Assembly: GCA_016704485.1 (NCBI GenBank)
Contig: JADJAA010000001.1
Span: 2,509,501-2,573,500, forward strand
DNA length: 64,000 nucleotides
Direction of reading: 5' to 3'
Source: Flavobacteriales bacterium
GTDB taxonomy: Bacteria > Bacteroidota > Bacteroidia > Flavobacteriales_F > PHOS-HE28
The position numbers and the translations under genes are program-made. A model generated the notes under the pieces. It was not told where the DNA came from. It was given only the letters and a program-made list of their open reading frames with translations, and searched no databases. This document shows positions 52,052-61,995 of the stretch, one piece after another (position 1 is the stretch's first letter; each line of letters opens with the position of its first letter).

Positions 52052-52260
52052 GTGTTCTTTGTCAGGAGTTTAAGTTCCAGAGGCGCGCCAAGATAGAAAA
52101 GGGATGGGACCGAAGGCGATATGCCAACGGATCGTTCACAAATTGTGAAAGAAACAGGTAGGTCCAAGGGGTAATGGTACTACCCTCGAATGATCAACTA
52201 AAGTATCGGACGCACGGATACCACGCCGACCTGAATTTTGACGTTCGGACTTCGGGCTAA

Positions 52261-54474
52261 TTAAAGATTCTCCACCAACCAATCCGTCATCATGCTGAAC
52301 AAGTGTACGCGCGTTGTGCCACCATAGATCCCGTGGTTCTTGTCCGGGTACATGAATTGGTCAAAGGGCTTGTTTGCTTTTACGAGCGAGAGCGTCATCT
52401 CTGCGCTGTTCTGATAGTGTACGTTGTCATCCGCAAGTCCGTGGATCAAGAGGTACTTACCTTTCAGTTTTTCCACATGGTTGATCGGGCTGTTATCGTC
52501 GTAGCCATCGCCGTTGTCCTTTGGTAGGCCCATGTAGCGTTCGGTATAGATGCTATCATAGTAGCGCCAGTTGGTAACGGGTGCCACGGCTATTGCGGCT
52601 TTGAACACATCAGCTCCTTTCGTTATGCATAGGCTGCTCATGTATCCGCCATAGCTCCAGCCTTGTATACCAATGCGAGTTGCATCAACGTAAGGTTGCT
52701 TGCCAAGCCATTTGGCTGAAGCGATCTGGTCGATGGTCTCGTACTTGCCCAATTGACCATATGTGATGTGGCGGAAATCGTGCCCCCGACGACCTGTTCC
52801 GCGTGGATCAACGCAAACGACCAAGTATCCTTTCTGGGCCAGCATACCGTGCCACAGTTGATCGCGCCCTCCCCATTGGTCCAGAACTTCGTTGCTGTTG
52901 GGACCGCTGTATTGGGTCATGAACACCGGGTATTTCTGGCGGCTGTCGAAAGCAGGTGGTTTCATCATCCAGCCATTCAATTCAATGCCTTGGTCGGTGG
53001 TGAGCGTGAAGAATTCCTTGGTTACAAGACCATACTCTTTTACCGTTGCGGCAAGCTTTGTATTGTCTTTCAAGAGTTTGATCTGTTTGCCCTTGCTATT
53101 GTGTAATGTGATCACCGGAGGTGTGTTTAGTGTGCTGCGGGTGTTAATGAAATACCGGAAGCCTGTGCTGAATTCAGGATCGTTCGTTCCGCCTAACGGA
53201 CTTAATTGCATAACGCCTTTACCGTTCAATGGAACAGCAAGTACATCTTGGTTCTTAGGGTCGCTTTTTGCGGCAGTGAAGATCACGCGCTGGTTGGCTT
53301 CATCAATGCCATTAACGGCGATAACGTCCCAGCCGCCCCTGGTCAGTTGGAGTTGTTTGCCTGAAGCAATGTTCACTGAATAGATATGATTCCAACCATC
53401 GCGTTCGCTTGAAAGCACGAATCCGCTTCCATCTTTGATGAAGTACAGGTCGTCGGTTACTTCGATGTAGGTCTTGCTGGTCTCTTGGTAAACGATCTTC
53501 GGCTCGGGGTTCAACGTGCGCTGTGCAAGATCCACGGTTGCGATCACTTTTTCGTTCTGCAACCGGTTCATGCGCATGTACCAGAGCACTTGGTCATTTG
53601 CCGTCCAACCGAAACGCGGCAGATAGATATCGCCGGTTACACCCAATGGTACAGTAGTCGTTGTGTTGGTAGCCAGTGTGTATACATGCAATGATACAAC
53701 GCTATTGTCCTCGCCGGCTTTTGGGTATTTGAATCGGTATTCGGTAGGGTAAAGGTTTTCCTTGTAAGTGGTCAGGTTGAATTCCTTCACGCCGGTTTCA
53801 TCGCTGCGTAGGTACAGGATCTTGGTGCCATTCGGGCTCCAAACAAAGCCTTGCGTGAACGAGAACTCCTCTTCATATACCCAGTCCGTAAGTCCGTTCA
53901 GGATCTTGTTCCATTCCCCATCAGTGGTTACCTGCGTTTCAGCCATCGTTGCGAGATCCACAGAGTAGATGTTGTTATCGCGCACGAATGCAGCATGGGA
54001 TCCATCCGGACTGAAGGTGGCCAACCGTTGTTTCGCTTTGCTGATGTCACTGAGTGGAGCGAGTTTCTTACTTGCCCTATCATATACATAGTTGTATGCG
54101 AAGTAACTGTGACGATAGATCGGTTCACTTTCCGTTTCGATCATCATCTTTTTTTCGTCACCGCTGAAACTGTATCCGTTAATTGCTACGGGCTCCCTCG
54201 AACCTGAGGGTATCAGCGTGCTGCCTTCTACCAACGTCGCTACTTTCTCGCCAGTGGTGTACGCGTACTGGTCGATCACCATGCCATTGGCGGTTTCTTC
54301 CATGGCCGTGTAATGCTGACCGTCGTTCATACTGGCCAAGCCCCCCACGTATTCGGTGCTGAAGGTTGGTGAGTACCAGATCACTTCGTTGGTGAGTTCT
54401 TTTTGCGCTGTGGCATTAAGTGTGAATGACAGGGCCACTGAAGCAGCAAATAGTTCGAAACGGTTCATGTTCAT
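52261..54474 (-). CDS. Dipeptidyl-peptidase IV-type S9 peptidase
   Basis: 737 residues with signal peptide MNMNRFELFAASVALSFTLNATAQ (Met3 also possible). N-terminal eight-bladed propeller (about 40-480), then the alpha/beta-hydrolase domain: Ser in 'IGIQGWSYGGYMSSL', Asp in 'LLIHGLADDNVHYQNS', His in 'MYPDKNHGIYGG'. The Glu-Glu dipeptide-anchoring motif of DPP-IV is visible as 'WVYEEEFSFTQGF'. It releases N-terminal X-Pro dipeptides in the periplasm; the three POT transporters downstream would import the products. Confidence 0.93.
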   Translation of the reverse strand: MNMNRFELFAASVALSFTLNATAQKELTNEVIWYSPTFSTEYVGGLASMNDGQHYTAMEETANGMVIDQYAYTTGEKVATLVEGSTLIPSGSREPVAINGYSFSGDEKKMMIETESEPIYRHSYFAYNYVYDRASKKLAPLSDISKAKQRLATFSPDGSHAAFVRDNNIYSVDLATMAETQVTTDGEWNKILNGLTDWVYEEEFSFTQGFVWSPNGTKILYLRSDETGVKEFNLTTYKENLYPTEYRFKYPKAGEDNSVVSLHVYTLATNTTTTVPLGVTGDIYLPRFGWTANDQVLWYMRMNRLQNEKVIATVDLAQRTLNPEPKIVYQETSKTYIEVTDDLYFIKDGSGFVLSSERDGWNHIYSVNIASGKQLQLTRGGWDVIAVNGIDEANQRVIFTAAKSDPKNQDVLAVPLNGKGVMQLSPLGGTNDPEFSTGFRYFINTRSTLNTPPVITLHNSKGKQIKLLKDNTKLAATVKEYGLVTKEFFTLTTDQGIELNGWMMKPPAFDSRQKYPVFMTQYSGPNSNEVLDQWGGRDQLWHGMLAQKGYLVVCVDPRGTGRRGHDFRHITYGQLGKYETIDQIASAKWLGKQPYVDATRIGIQGWSYGGYMSSLCITKGADVFKAAIAVAPVTNWRYYDSIYTERYMGLPKDNGDGYDDNSPINHVEKLKGKYLLIHGLADDNVHYQNSAEMTLSLVKANKPFDQFMYPDKNHGIYGGTTRVHLFSMMTDWLVENL

Positions 54475-54642
54475 ATTGAATTACAACAGGGGTGCCGAAG
54501 GTAGCCGATGATAGCCGAATTTGCTTTTGATGCTCGCAGGTCTCTTGCTGGATATCGCCTCTTTCGTCTGGTGATATAACAAACGTTCTATTGCCAGCGG
54601 TCGGGTAGTGTATTTGTTTCGCATCATCAAATTCAAACCAAC

Positions 54643-55659
54643 ATGACCAAATACTATATACTTTCCGCTCTGTTACTTCCTCTAATTATCTCGGCGCAAC
54701 CTGTCATCGATGCCAGTTCCATTGCTCCGCCTATCGGTCAGTCCGTATTCGTGAATATCGGTGGCATACTGCCAGTTCCACCAGGAGGAGCGTTCGCGGT
54801 GTGGGACTTCAGTTCCTTACAATTCGCAGCCATAACCGAGGTCACCCTTTCTGACGCACAAACCTCGCAATTCGCGGATCTGTTCCCCAGCGCTACGCTG
54901 ATCACGAACAATGCCATATCCCAGAGTTCACAGTTCTATGAGATCACGAATTCGTTAGTTGATATTTGGGGCGTATTCTCGGTAAGCAATCAGACGCTTC
55001 TCAATTATAGCGATCCGCGCAGGGATCTGGTGTTCCCTTGTACCATCGGAACCCAATGGAGTGATGGGTTTTCTGGATCATACCAGGTCGTGGATCAAGT
55101 GATCGGAACACGGACCGGTACGATCGTTGGGGAAGCAGATGGCTTCGGTACATTGATCCTTCCTCTACCTATCGGTGAACTCACCAATGTGTTACGCGTT
55201 CATTTGGAAGAAGACAATACCGATACCAACGCCGGCGGCACCTCTACAACGAACGGTGATCGCTACGTGTATTACAAACCCGGAGTGGGCTTACCGATCC
55301 TGGAAACGATCGACTTCACCATAATTAACGCTAATGGCACAAGTACGGAGCGCCGCTCACAGTGGTTGACCGCCGTTGCTAGTGGGGTAAATGAGTACAA
55401 CGGAAATGCGATCGGTATCAGCGCTTTCCCGAACCCGACCGTGGATCAAATAACGTTGACCATGGGTATTCAGAGCAATTCACGCGTGGATATGCTTGAT
55501 GCCACAGGACGTATCGTCAACTCGCAATTCGTGCCTTGTAACGCGCCAGGTATCCATACGATCCGGTTGGACCTGAGTGAACTAATGGACGGAATGTATG
55601 TGGCCCGCGTAACGGACGAACAAGGACAACAAGGAACGATCGCGGTAATGAAGAACTAG
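54643..55659 (+). CDS. T9SS type A secreted protein, paralogue of 30671-31651
   Basis: 338 residues. Signal peptide MTKYYILSALLLPLIISAQ; body with 'VWDFSSLQFAAITEVTLSDA' and 'QFADLFPSATLIT'; type A sorting domain at the end ('ISAFPNPTVDQITLTMG', 'GMYVARVTDEQGQQGTIAVMKN'). It aligns over its whole length with the other T9SS protein of this size in the window. Exported by T9SS; function unknown. A good terminator follows. Confidence 0.82.
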   Translation: MTKYYILSALLLPLIISAQPVIDASSIAPPIGQSVFVNIGGILPVPPGGAFAVWDFSSLQFAAITEVTLSDAQTSQFADLFPSATLITNNAISQSSQFYEITNSLVDIWGVFSVSNQTLLNYSDPRRDLVFPCTIGTQWSDGFSGSYQVVDQVIGTRTGTIVGEADGFGTLILPLPIGELTNVLRVHLEEDNTDTNAGGTSTTNGDRYVYYKPGVGLPILETIDFTIINANGTSTERRSQWLTAVASGVNEYNGNAIGISAFPNPTVDQITLTMGIQSNSRVDMLDATGRIVNSQFVPCNAPGIHTIRLDLSELMDGMYVARVTDEQGQQGTIAVMKN

Positions 55660-55680
55660 AACTTTGCTCTCCCGTGAGGG

Positions 55681-55706
55681 CCCGCATCATTTAGATGGTG
55701 CGGGTC
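55681..55706 (+). terminator. Rho-independent terminator
   Basis: CCCGCATCAT-TTAGAT-GGTGCGGG stem with one G-T pair, followed by TCTTTCAATTTT, 22 bp after the T9SS gene stop. Confidence 0.75.
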
Positions 55707-55830
55707 TTTCAATTTTATAACAGAAGTAAAAAGCGATCAGTCATGTATAAGGAATTGGTGTTCCGTTCGACTGTTGCCTTGCGGTAACGTCTTACAAAGA
55801 CCATACATCCCTCCGCTACCTTTGTTCGCT

Positions 55831-56922
55831 ATGCTTGGCCATCGTTTTTCGCAATTCATTCCACCGGTGGACGATCGTTCACCCTTTGAGCAGCTGCTAC
55901 CGTTGTTCTTGGAATTGCTCACACATACCAGTGGCGATGTGGAGGAAGCGCTGGATTGGATGGACGAACTCAATAAGGAGCACGGCTTCTGGACCAAAGA
56001 GTACGGTCGAAGGGAGTTTGAAGCGGACCTGCGCGAGAAAGGCATGATCGGCGATCGGCCAACGAAGGGCGGCAAAACACCCCTCACAGGGAAGGCCGAA
56101 AAACTGATACGTGAGCGTGCGTTGGACCAAGTGTTCGGTAAATTGAAGAAAAGCGATCAAGGCAACCACGGGCTGAAACGCACTGGCGAAGGTGATGAAC
56201 CGACGAGCGACCGTCGCGCATATCGTTATGGAGATCGCATTGAGCAGATCGCTATGAGTGATAGCATTCGCAACGCCCAACAGCACGGAGTTGATGATCT
56301 GCGTTTGAACGAGAGTGACCTTGAAGTGATCGAGACCGAACACCAAAGCGCCTGTGCCACGGTGTTGATGATCGATATCAGCCATAGCATGATCCTTTAC
56401 GGTGAGGACCGCATTACACCGGCGAAAAAGGTGGCAATGGCGTTGGCGGAATTGATCCGCAGACGATATCCGAAAGACACGTTGGACATTGTCGTGTTCG
56501 GCAACGATGCATGGCAAGTGAGTTTGAAAGACCTGCCGTATTTGCAAGTTGGCCCGTTCCATACCAACACCGTTGCCGGGCTTGAATTGGCCATGGATAT
56601 TCTGCGTCGCCGAAAACTTCGCAACCGGAGGATCGTGATGATCACCGACGGCAAACCCAGTTGCATCAAGCGCAACGGCGAATATTACATGAACAGTTTC
56701 GGGCTGGACGATTACATCGTTGCGCGAACGCTGGATGCTGCAGTACGGGCGCGTAAAGCCAAGATCCCGATCACCACGTTCATGATCGCACAGGACAATT
56801 ACCTACAACGTTTCATCGAGAAATTCACGGAAGCCAACCAAGGACGTGCATTCTATACCGGATTGCAAGGGTTAGCGGATATGGTTTTTCGAGATCATAC
56901 AACGAACCGTAAGGCGTCGTAG
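55831..56922 (+). CDS. VWA-domain protein (chelatase-like partner of the AAA+ gene)
   Basis: 363 residues from ATG 55831 (MLGHRFSQFIPPVDDRSPFEQLL). Helical N-terminal half with 'AYRYGDRIEQIAMSDSIRNAQQHG', then a von Willebrand A domain from about residue 175: MIDAS motif 'LMIDISHSMILYG' (DxSxS), 'NTVAGLELAMDILR' (Thr) and 'RRIVMITDGKPS' (Asp). VWA proteins of this type form complexes with MoxR/chelatase-type AAA+ ATPases. The ATPase gene follows 125 bp downstream on the same strand. Confidence 0.85.
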   Translation: MLGHRFSQFIPPVDDRSPFEQLLPLFLELLTHTSGDVEEALDWMDELNKEHGFWTKEYGRREFEADLREKGMIGDRPTKGGKTPLTGKAEKLIRERALDQVFGKLKKSDQGNHGLKRTGEGDEPTSDRRAYRYGDRIEQIAMSDSIRNAQQHGVDDLRLNESDLEVIETEHQSACATVLMIDISHSMILYGEDRITPAKKVAMALAELIRRRYPKDTLDIVVFGNDAWQVSLKDLPYLQVGPFHTNTVAGLELAMDILRRRKLRNRRIVMITDGKPSCIKRNGEYYMNSFGLDDYIVARTLDAAVRARKAKIPITTFMIAQDNYLQRFIEKFTEANQGRAFYTGLQGLADMVFRDHTTNRKAS

Positions 56923-57047
56923 AAAAAATGAAAAATGGATACTGTAGCGTCGATCCCATCGGGTCGACCAATACAGGATCCTAGGGAAAACTAGTGAAAA
57001 CGCATCATCCGATCTGCGGATCGGAACAATAGACGAGAAGAACAAAA

Positions 57048-58556
57048 ATGAACAGACCAACATCATTATCGGAACTGATCAAAAGCGGCTATAAAAGTCG
57101 TTCGGTAAAGGAAGAACTGCGTTCGAATTTGATCGCACGGATCCAGAAAAAGCAACCGTTGTTCGAAGGCATACACGGGTATGAGGATACCGTTGTACCT
57201 GCGTTGGAACGTGCTATTCTGGCCGGACACAGTATCAATCTATTGGGTCTGCGCGGACAAGCGAAAACACGCATGGCCCGTTCGCTCGTGCAACTGCTTT
57301 ACGAATGGATGCCGATAGTGGAAGGAAGCGAGATCAACGATGATCCATTGGCGCCGATCTCTCGCTATGCAAAAGAATTGATCGCTGAGAAAGGTGATGC
57401 AACACCGATCGTTTGGGTGCATCGCGATCAACGTTACACGGAGAAATTGGCTACACCGGATGTTACAGTCGCGGACCTTATCGGCGACAGCGATCCGATC
57501 AAAGCTGCGAACCTGAAATTGGATTACAGCGATGAACGCGTGATCCACTTCGGACTGATCCCACGGAGTCACCGTGGTATTTTCGTGATCAATGAATTAC
57601 CCGATCTGCAGCCACGGATCCAAGTTGCGTTGTTCAATATTCTGCAAGAAGGTGATGTGCAGATCCGCGGATTCAAACTGCGACTGCCGCTCGATATCCA
57701 ATTCGTCTTCACTGCGAATCCTGAGGACTACACCAACCGCGGTGCGATCATTACACCGCTGAAGGATCGTATCCAGAGCCAGATCCTTACGCATTACCCG
57801 TCTTCCATCGAACTGGGGATGAAGATCACTTCGCAGGAAGTTCGTTCACCTAAGGAACAGACCATGCGCGTAAAAGTGCCGGACCTGATCCGTGTGCTTG
57901 TGGAACGCATTGCCATGGAGGCACGCAAAAGTGAATTCGTTGATCCGAAAAGCGGCGTGAGCGCGCGTTTGACCATCAGTGCGTTGGAGAGTGTGATCAG
58001 TGCTGCGGAATTACGCGCATTACGCAACGGCGAGGACCGCACGGTTGCGCGCATTACTGATCTGTTCGCGATCATACCAGCCGTTACGGGGAAGATCGAA
58101 CTGGTGTATGAAGGCGAACAAGAAGGACCCGAGAAAGTGGCACAACATTTATTGGATGTCGCGCTTCGCAATGTGTTCAAGGAATTATTCCCCGATCCGG
58201 ACAAGTCGCGCAAACTGGGTCGATCCGCCACAGCACCGAATGCGACCAAGCGTGATATTTATTCGGATATCATCGCGTGGTTCGATGAAAACCGGATCGA
58301 TATCGCCCTAACGGCAAGGAACCAGGTCTACCAAGCAGGATTGAGGAATGTTCCAGGTCTGGATCGATTGGTGCAGGAACGCCATCCGTATCTAGAGGCA
58401 GATGAAGTGCCGTTATGGATGGAATTCGTGCTACATGGGCTTGCTGAATTCAGCCGCATCGGTCGCAGTTCCATGGTGCGTTCCGTGAAGTTCGGTGATG
58501 TCCTTGGTAGTGTTTTGGGAGGTGGTGTGGACGAAGAAGAGGAGGACGAAGGTTAG
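57048..58556 (+). CDS. AAA+ ATPase, magnesium chelatase subunit I/MoxR type
   Basis: 502 residues. Walker A 'LLGLRGQAKTRMARSLV' (residues 67-74 core), Walker B-like 'GIFVINELPDLQPRIQVALFNILQEGDVQIRG', sensor 'VFTANPEDYTNRGAIITPLKDRIQSQ' (Asn and Arg finger). The C-terminus is acidic (VDEEEEDEG). The arrangement is that of BchI/ChlI and RavA/MoxR ATPases, which remodel or insert metals with a VWA partner. The VWA gene directly upstream makes this a two-gene module; the substrate is unknown. Confidence 0.88.
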   Translation: MNRPTSLSELIKSGYKSRSVKEELRSNLIARIQKKQPLFEGIHGYEDTVVPALERAILAGHSINLLGLRGQAKTRMARSLVQLLYEWMPIVEGSEINDDPLAPISRYAKELIAEKGDATPIVWVHRDQRYTEKLATPDVTVADLIGDSDPIKAANLKLDYSDERVIHFGLIPRSHRGIFVINELPDLQPRIQVALFNILQEGDVQIRGFKLRLPLDIQFVFTANPEDYTNRGAIITPLKDRIQSQILTHYPSSIELGMKITSQEVRSPKEQTMRVKVPDLIRVLVERIAMEARKSEFVDPKSGVSARLTISALESVISAAELRALRNGEDRTVARITDLFAIIPAVTGKIELVYEGEQEGPEKVAQHLLDVALRNVFKELFPDPDKSRKLGRSATAPNATKRDIYSDIIAWFDENRIDIALTARNQVYQAGLRNVPGLDRLVQERHPYLEADEVPLWMEFVLHGLAEFSRIGRSSMVRSVKFGDVLGSVLGGGVDEEEEDEG

Positions 58557-58560
58557 GCGA

Positions 58561-59877
58561 TCACTCCTCCATAAAATCCAGATCCATATCGAAGGTCTCG
58601 TGTACACGGGAGGTGGCCCAGAATGCTGCACCGATGCACACCAGCCCGACGACCAAAGCGCTCGTGATATTGCCGACCGGAACCGCTAAGAATTTGAACG
58701 CATTCGTGATGGGCAATACCGACCCACGCACGAAATTGGGTGTTGATGTGGCTACCGTACTGCGAATGTTGGTGCCGAATTGTTCGCTGGCGACCGTTAC
58801 GAAAATGACCCAGTAGCCGGTTGCCATTCCGAGCGCTAAACACACCCAGTTGTATGTTGCAATGGTTACACCGTGCATACCGTACAGGAAGTAAAGCGTT
58901 AAGATCAAATTAGCAGTGAGGTATCCGAAGATCACCTTCTTCCGACTCCGCATTACTTGGCTCAACAATGCACTTAGAAGATCACCAAGGCTTAGACCGA
59001 TATAAGCGTAGCGAATTGCAGTTCCATTGATCCGCTTCAGATCCAATTCGTTCAAGGCGCTGGTATCAATTTTTAATTGCGGTACGAACACATCCTGGCT
59101 CAAATTCACCAGAACGCCGATCACATACCACACCGGAACGCCGATCAAGATGCAACCGAGGTAACGCAGAAAGCGATCCCGGTTGTTGAAAAGCATCAGG
59201 ATGTCTCCCCTTTTGATCGAGTTCTTTTTCACTTTGGTGAATAGTCCACTTTCAAAGGCTCCGACGCGCATTATAAGCAATGCTAGTCCCATCATGCCAC
59301 CCACGAGATACGCTACTTGCCAATCCATGAGACCATGGCCGGTTATGCTTTCCCAGATCGCTCCGAACCTCTGGCCTTGTCGAACTACTTCATCTGCGAA
59401 TACGGCACCCAATGCACCGAACACCACAACGATCATGGCACCATAACCCCGCTTGCCTTTGGGCATGGTCTCTGCGATCAACGTAATACCAGCACCCAAC
59501 TCGCCAGCAAGCCCAACGCCCGCAATGAAACGAACGATAGCATAGGTGGTGATGTCATACGTAAAGGCATTCACGATATTCGCAATGGAGTAGAGTAGGA
59601 TACTTCCGAACAACACAGTGATCCTACCTTTTTTATCGCCCCAAATTCCCCAAAGCACACCGCCGACGAGCATGCCAAGCATCTGGTAATTGAAGAGGGA
59701 GATACCCACATCGGTAATTCGTGGATCGCCAACTCCCAAGATAAATTCCAAACTCTCGCGCTTCACCACATTGAAAAGCACCAGATCGTAGATATCAACG
59801 AAATAGCCCATAGCGGCTACGGCGATCAAGAGGCCGGTGCGACGATCTGCGAACATATCAAGCAAGTATCTCAGCAA
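58561..59877 (-). CDS. MFS transporter
   Basis: 438 residues with 12 TM helices; Met8 is an alternative start. MFS signatures: 'GGVLWGIWGDKKGRITVLFGSILLYS' (loop 2-3 G-x3-D-(R/K)-x-G-R) and 'RFIAGVGLAGELGAGITLIAETMPKGKRG', the sugar/metabolite:H+ symporter pattern. Substrate unknown. It overlaps the upstream bestrophin gene by 20 bp, so the two are translationally linked; it is convergent with the AAA+ gene (4-bp gap). Confidence 0.88.
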   Translation of the reverse strand: MLRYLLDMFADRRTGLLIAVAAMGYFVDIYDLVLFNVVKRESLEFILGVGDPRITDVGISLFNYQMLGMLVGGVLWGIWGDKKGRITVLFGSILLYSIANIVNAFTYDITTYAIVRFIAGVGLAGELGAGITLIAETMPKGKRGYGAMIVVVFGALGAVFADEVVRQGQRFGAIWESITGHGLMDWQVAYLVGGMMGLALLIMRVGAFESGLFTKVKKNSIKRGDILMLFNNRDRFLRYLGCILIGVPVWYVIGVLVNLSQDVFVPQLKIDTSALNELDLKRINGTAIRYAYIGLSLGDLLSALLSQVMRSRKKVIFGYLTANLILTLYFLYGMHGVTIATYNWVCLALGMATGYWVIFVTVASEQFGTNIRSTVATSTPNFVRGSVLPITNAFKFLAVPVGNITSALVVGLVCIGAAFWATSRVHETFDMDLDFMEE

Positions 59878-60736
59878 TGTTCTTGCTGATCATTTCACTT
59901 AACCGGTTCATGGGCAGATCATTCGTGTCCTTACCGAAAGGGTCTTCGATCTCCTCCGCAATGATCTCCAAACTTGCCATTACATAGAAGATGAAGACCA
60001 CAACAGGAATAGCGATATAGCCTAGCGAGAACACAAAACCGAATGGCAAAGTGAATACATAGATCACAATGAATTTCTTAATGAAGCTGCTGTATGAATA
60101 AGGGATCGGTGTGTTCTTGATGCGCTCGCATGCACCGCAGATATCGAGGTATTGTGATAGGTCCGTGTTCAACGCGATGAGTTGTTCGCCACTGATGGAT
60201 CTGTCCTTGTACAAGCGCATGATCCGTTGTTGCATCAACGTAACGATCTGCGTTGGAATATGCTTGCTCCGATCCATTTCGGGCACTTCCGGATGGGGCT
60301 CTATGTCCAGCTCCAGCCTTGTTTTTTCCATTAACAAATGATGCCGAAGCTCATAGGCGAATTGCGGTATCAGGCGCAAGAACAACGCTCGTGAATTTTC
60401 ATCTTCCGCTGGCAAGTAAGTGGCCACTTTTACAGCAGTATTGCGACTTACATTGACGAGTTGTCCCCAAAGTTTACGGCCTTCCCACCATCGATCGTAT
60501 GCTGTGTTCGTTCTGAATACAAGAAGCATACTGATGGCAAAACCCAACAAGCTGTGCATCACAGGAAGGTTGTTCACGAAACTGGTCTTATCGATCTTCA
60601 GGTAATTTACTTCCCAGTAACCTATAGCCCAAGTGAATAGACCAACCAAGATCAACCAGAAGAACAACTTGCGCACGGTATCCGACTTGTGCAAGGCAAG
60701 CGCTCTGAACCAATTCCGGGAATCGTATGTGATCAT
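59858..60736 (-). CDS. Bestrophin-family channel
   Basis: 292 residues, the usual length. 'YDSRNWFRALALHKSDTVRKLF' at the start, 'SLLGFAISMLLVFRTNTAYDRWWEGRKLWGQLVN' (family signature R-T-N-x-A-Y-x-R-W-x-E) and a terminal 'EIIAEEIEDPFGKDTNDLPMNRLSEMI'. Bacterial bestrophins form pentameric ion channels. Its stop lies inside the MFS gene start. Confidence 0.92.
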   Translation of the reverse strand: MITYDSRNWFRALALHKSDTVRKLFFWLILVGLFTWAIGYWEVNYLKIDKTSFVNNLPVMHSLLGFAISMLLVFRTNTAYDRWWEGRKLWGQLVNVSRNTAVKVATYLPAEDENSRALFLRLIPQFAYELRHHLLMEKTRLELDIEPHPEVPEMDRSKHIPTQIVTLMQQRIMRLYKDRSISGEQLIALNTDLSQYLDICGACERIKNTPIPYSYSSFIKKFIVIYVFTLPFGFVFSLGYIAIPVVVFIFYVMASLEIIAEEIEDPFGKDTNDLPMNRLSEMISKNIAEILA

Positions 60737-60749
60737 GTATGCAAAAGAA

Positions 60750-61556
60750 CTATTCGTAATGTTTGCGTAACATCCGCATGAACATCCGAGCAGGCATGAT
60801 CTTCTTCAACTGTACACTGAACTTTTGAATGCCTTGAGCTACACGGTAAACGGTCTTTGGTCTTGATGACGAAATGATCTTCAACACAACTTGAGCCAAC
60901 TCATCCGGATCACGGCTGTAATGCATGCTACCACCGAGTATTTCCATGGCTTTTTCGTAGCCCGGTTTATTGGCTTCGCTGATCACCTCCGGCTTCAACC
61001 TGCTTGTTGCAATGTTGGTATTGAACTCGCCGGGTTGCACCGTGACCACATCGATCCCGAAGCGATCCACTTCGGTACTCAGCGATTCGCTATACCGATC
61101 CAATGCCGCTTTGCTTGCGCTATAGAAAGAACGATAAGGCAACCCGAAATTTGCAGCGATGCTACTGATGTTGATGATCAGGCCTTTTTTCTTTTCGCGC
61201 ATGAACGGCAATACGGCACGGCAGACACGGTGCGGCCCTAGGACGTTGGTATCGAAAAGCGTCTTGGCAAGTTCGGGTGTTATATCCTCCGCAGGTCCTT
61301 GTATACCAAGCCCAGCATTGTTCACCACCACATCAATGCGACCTTCTTGCGCAACTACCGTGCGAATGGCTTGTACGACGCTGGTTTCATCGGTAACATC
61401 CATAGTGAGCATCCGGAAACCGGCTTCCGTATCGCCATTGCTTTTGCGCGATGTGCCGTAAACAACATGACCGGCAGCGGCCAAGCGTGTGCAAATGCTC
61501 TTACCCAACCCACTGGAGCCACCAGTAACCAGAATCACTTTAACAAATTCGGACAT
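60750..61556 (-). CDS. Short-chain dehydrogenase/reductase
   Basis: 268 residues from ATG 61556 (MSEFVKVILVTGGSSGLGKS). Classical SDR: cofactor loop 'TGGSSGLGKS' (TGxxxGxG), 'VVNNAGLGIQGP', catalytic 'ISSIAANFGLPYRSFYSASKAALDRYSE' with Ser, Tyr and Lys (YSASK). Oxidoreductase for an unknown alcohol or carbonyl substrate. A TACCTTTC -7-like box lies 4 bp before the chosen ATG. It ends 13 bp before the bestrophin gene on the same strand. Confidence 0.93.
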   Translation of the reverse strand: MSEFVKVILVTGGSSGLGKSICTRLAAAGHVVYGTSRKSNGDTEAGFRMLTMDVTDETSVVQAIRTVVAQEGRIDVVVNNAGLGIQGPAEDITPELAKTLFDTNVLGPHRVCRAVLPFMREKKKGLIINISSIAANFGLPYRSFYSASKAALDRYSESLSTEVDRFGIDVVTVQPGEFNTNIATSRLKPEVISEANKPGYEKAMEILGGSMHYSRDPDELAQVVLKIISSSRPKTVYRVAQGIQKFSVQLKKIMPARMFMRMLRKHYE

Positions 61557-61682
61557 GGCCGAAAGGTATGTCTCAGAGGAGAAAGTAGGTTGGGTGGAAG
61601 CGGTCTGACCTGACCGACCCATAGTGGCGTAAGATCATCGACGAAGTGTAGCGACCACCAAAAAAAACAGGGCAAAAAAAGT

Positions 61683-61780
61683 GGGACAAGCTACCTGCAT
61701 CGCTCCGCTACAACCGTTTACCCTTGCTGCCTTCCAGCCCTGGGGGATTCAACGGGAGCTGGTCGTACAGGACTTGTCCC
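61683..61780 (-). ncRNA. ffs: Signal recognition particle RNA (small bacterial type)
   Basis: The minus strand begins GGGACAAGTCCTGTACGACC and closes with GGTAGCTTGTCCC, pairing the ends over 8 bp. The apical loop region 'CAGGGCTGGAAGGCAGCAAG' is the conserved domain IV (GGAAG tetraloop and asymmetric internal loop) that binds Ffh. A U-rich stretch follows. It acts with Ffh and FtsY to target membrane proteins. Confidence 0.92.
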
Positions 61781-61784
61781 GGCG

Positions 61785-61814
61785 CAAAGGTAAGGGTTCA
61801 GCGATTGTGTTCAA
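61785..61814 (-). promoter_or_regulatory. SRP RNA promoter, textbook Bacteroidota type
   Basis: TTG (61812-61814), exactly 19 nt, TACCTTTG (61785-61792), on the minus strand. It is a perfect fit to -33 TTG / -7 TAnnTTTG, ending 4 bp before the RNA 5' end. Best-supported promoter in the window. Confidence 0.85.
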
Positions 61815-61995
61815 TGGGTGAATTCAACACAGATGTTTTTTACCAGCAATGAATCATTGTGCTAAAATTTAGATGGATGCTCGATGCGTTACGTACTCTG
61901 CCGCAGGTGAGCAAGCAATCGCACAGAACAGCAAGACCAAATCTGTTGGCAGCATATGAGTAGTGCGAAGTAGCGTTGCACATCCTCGGTGGATG

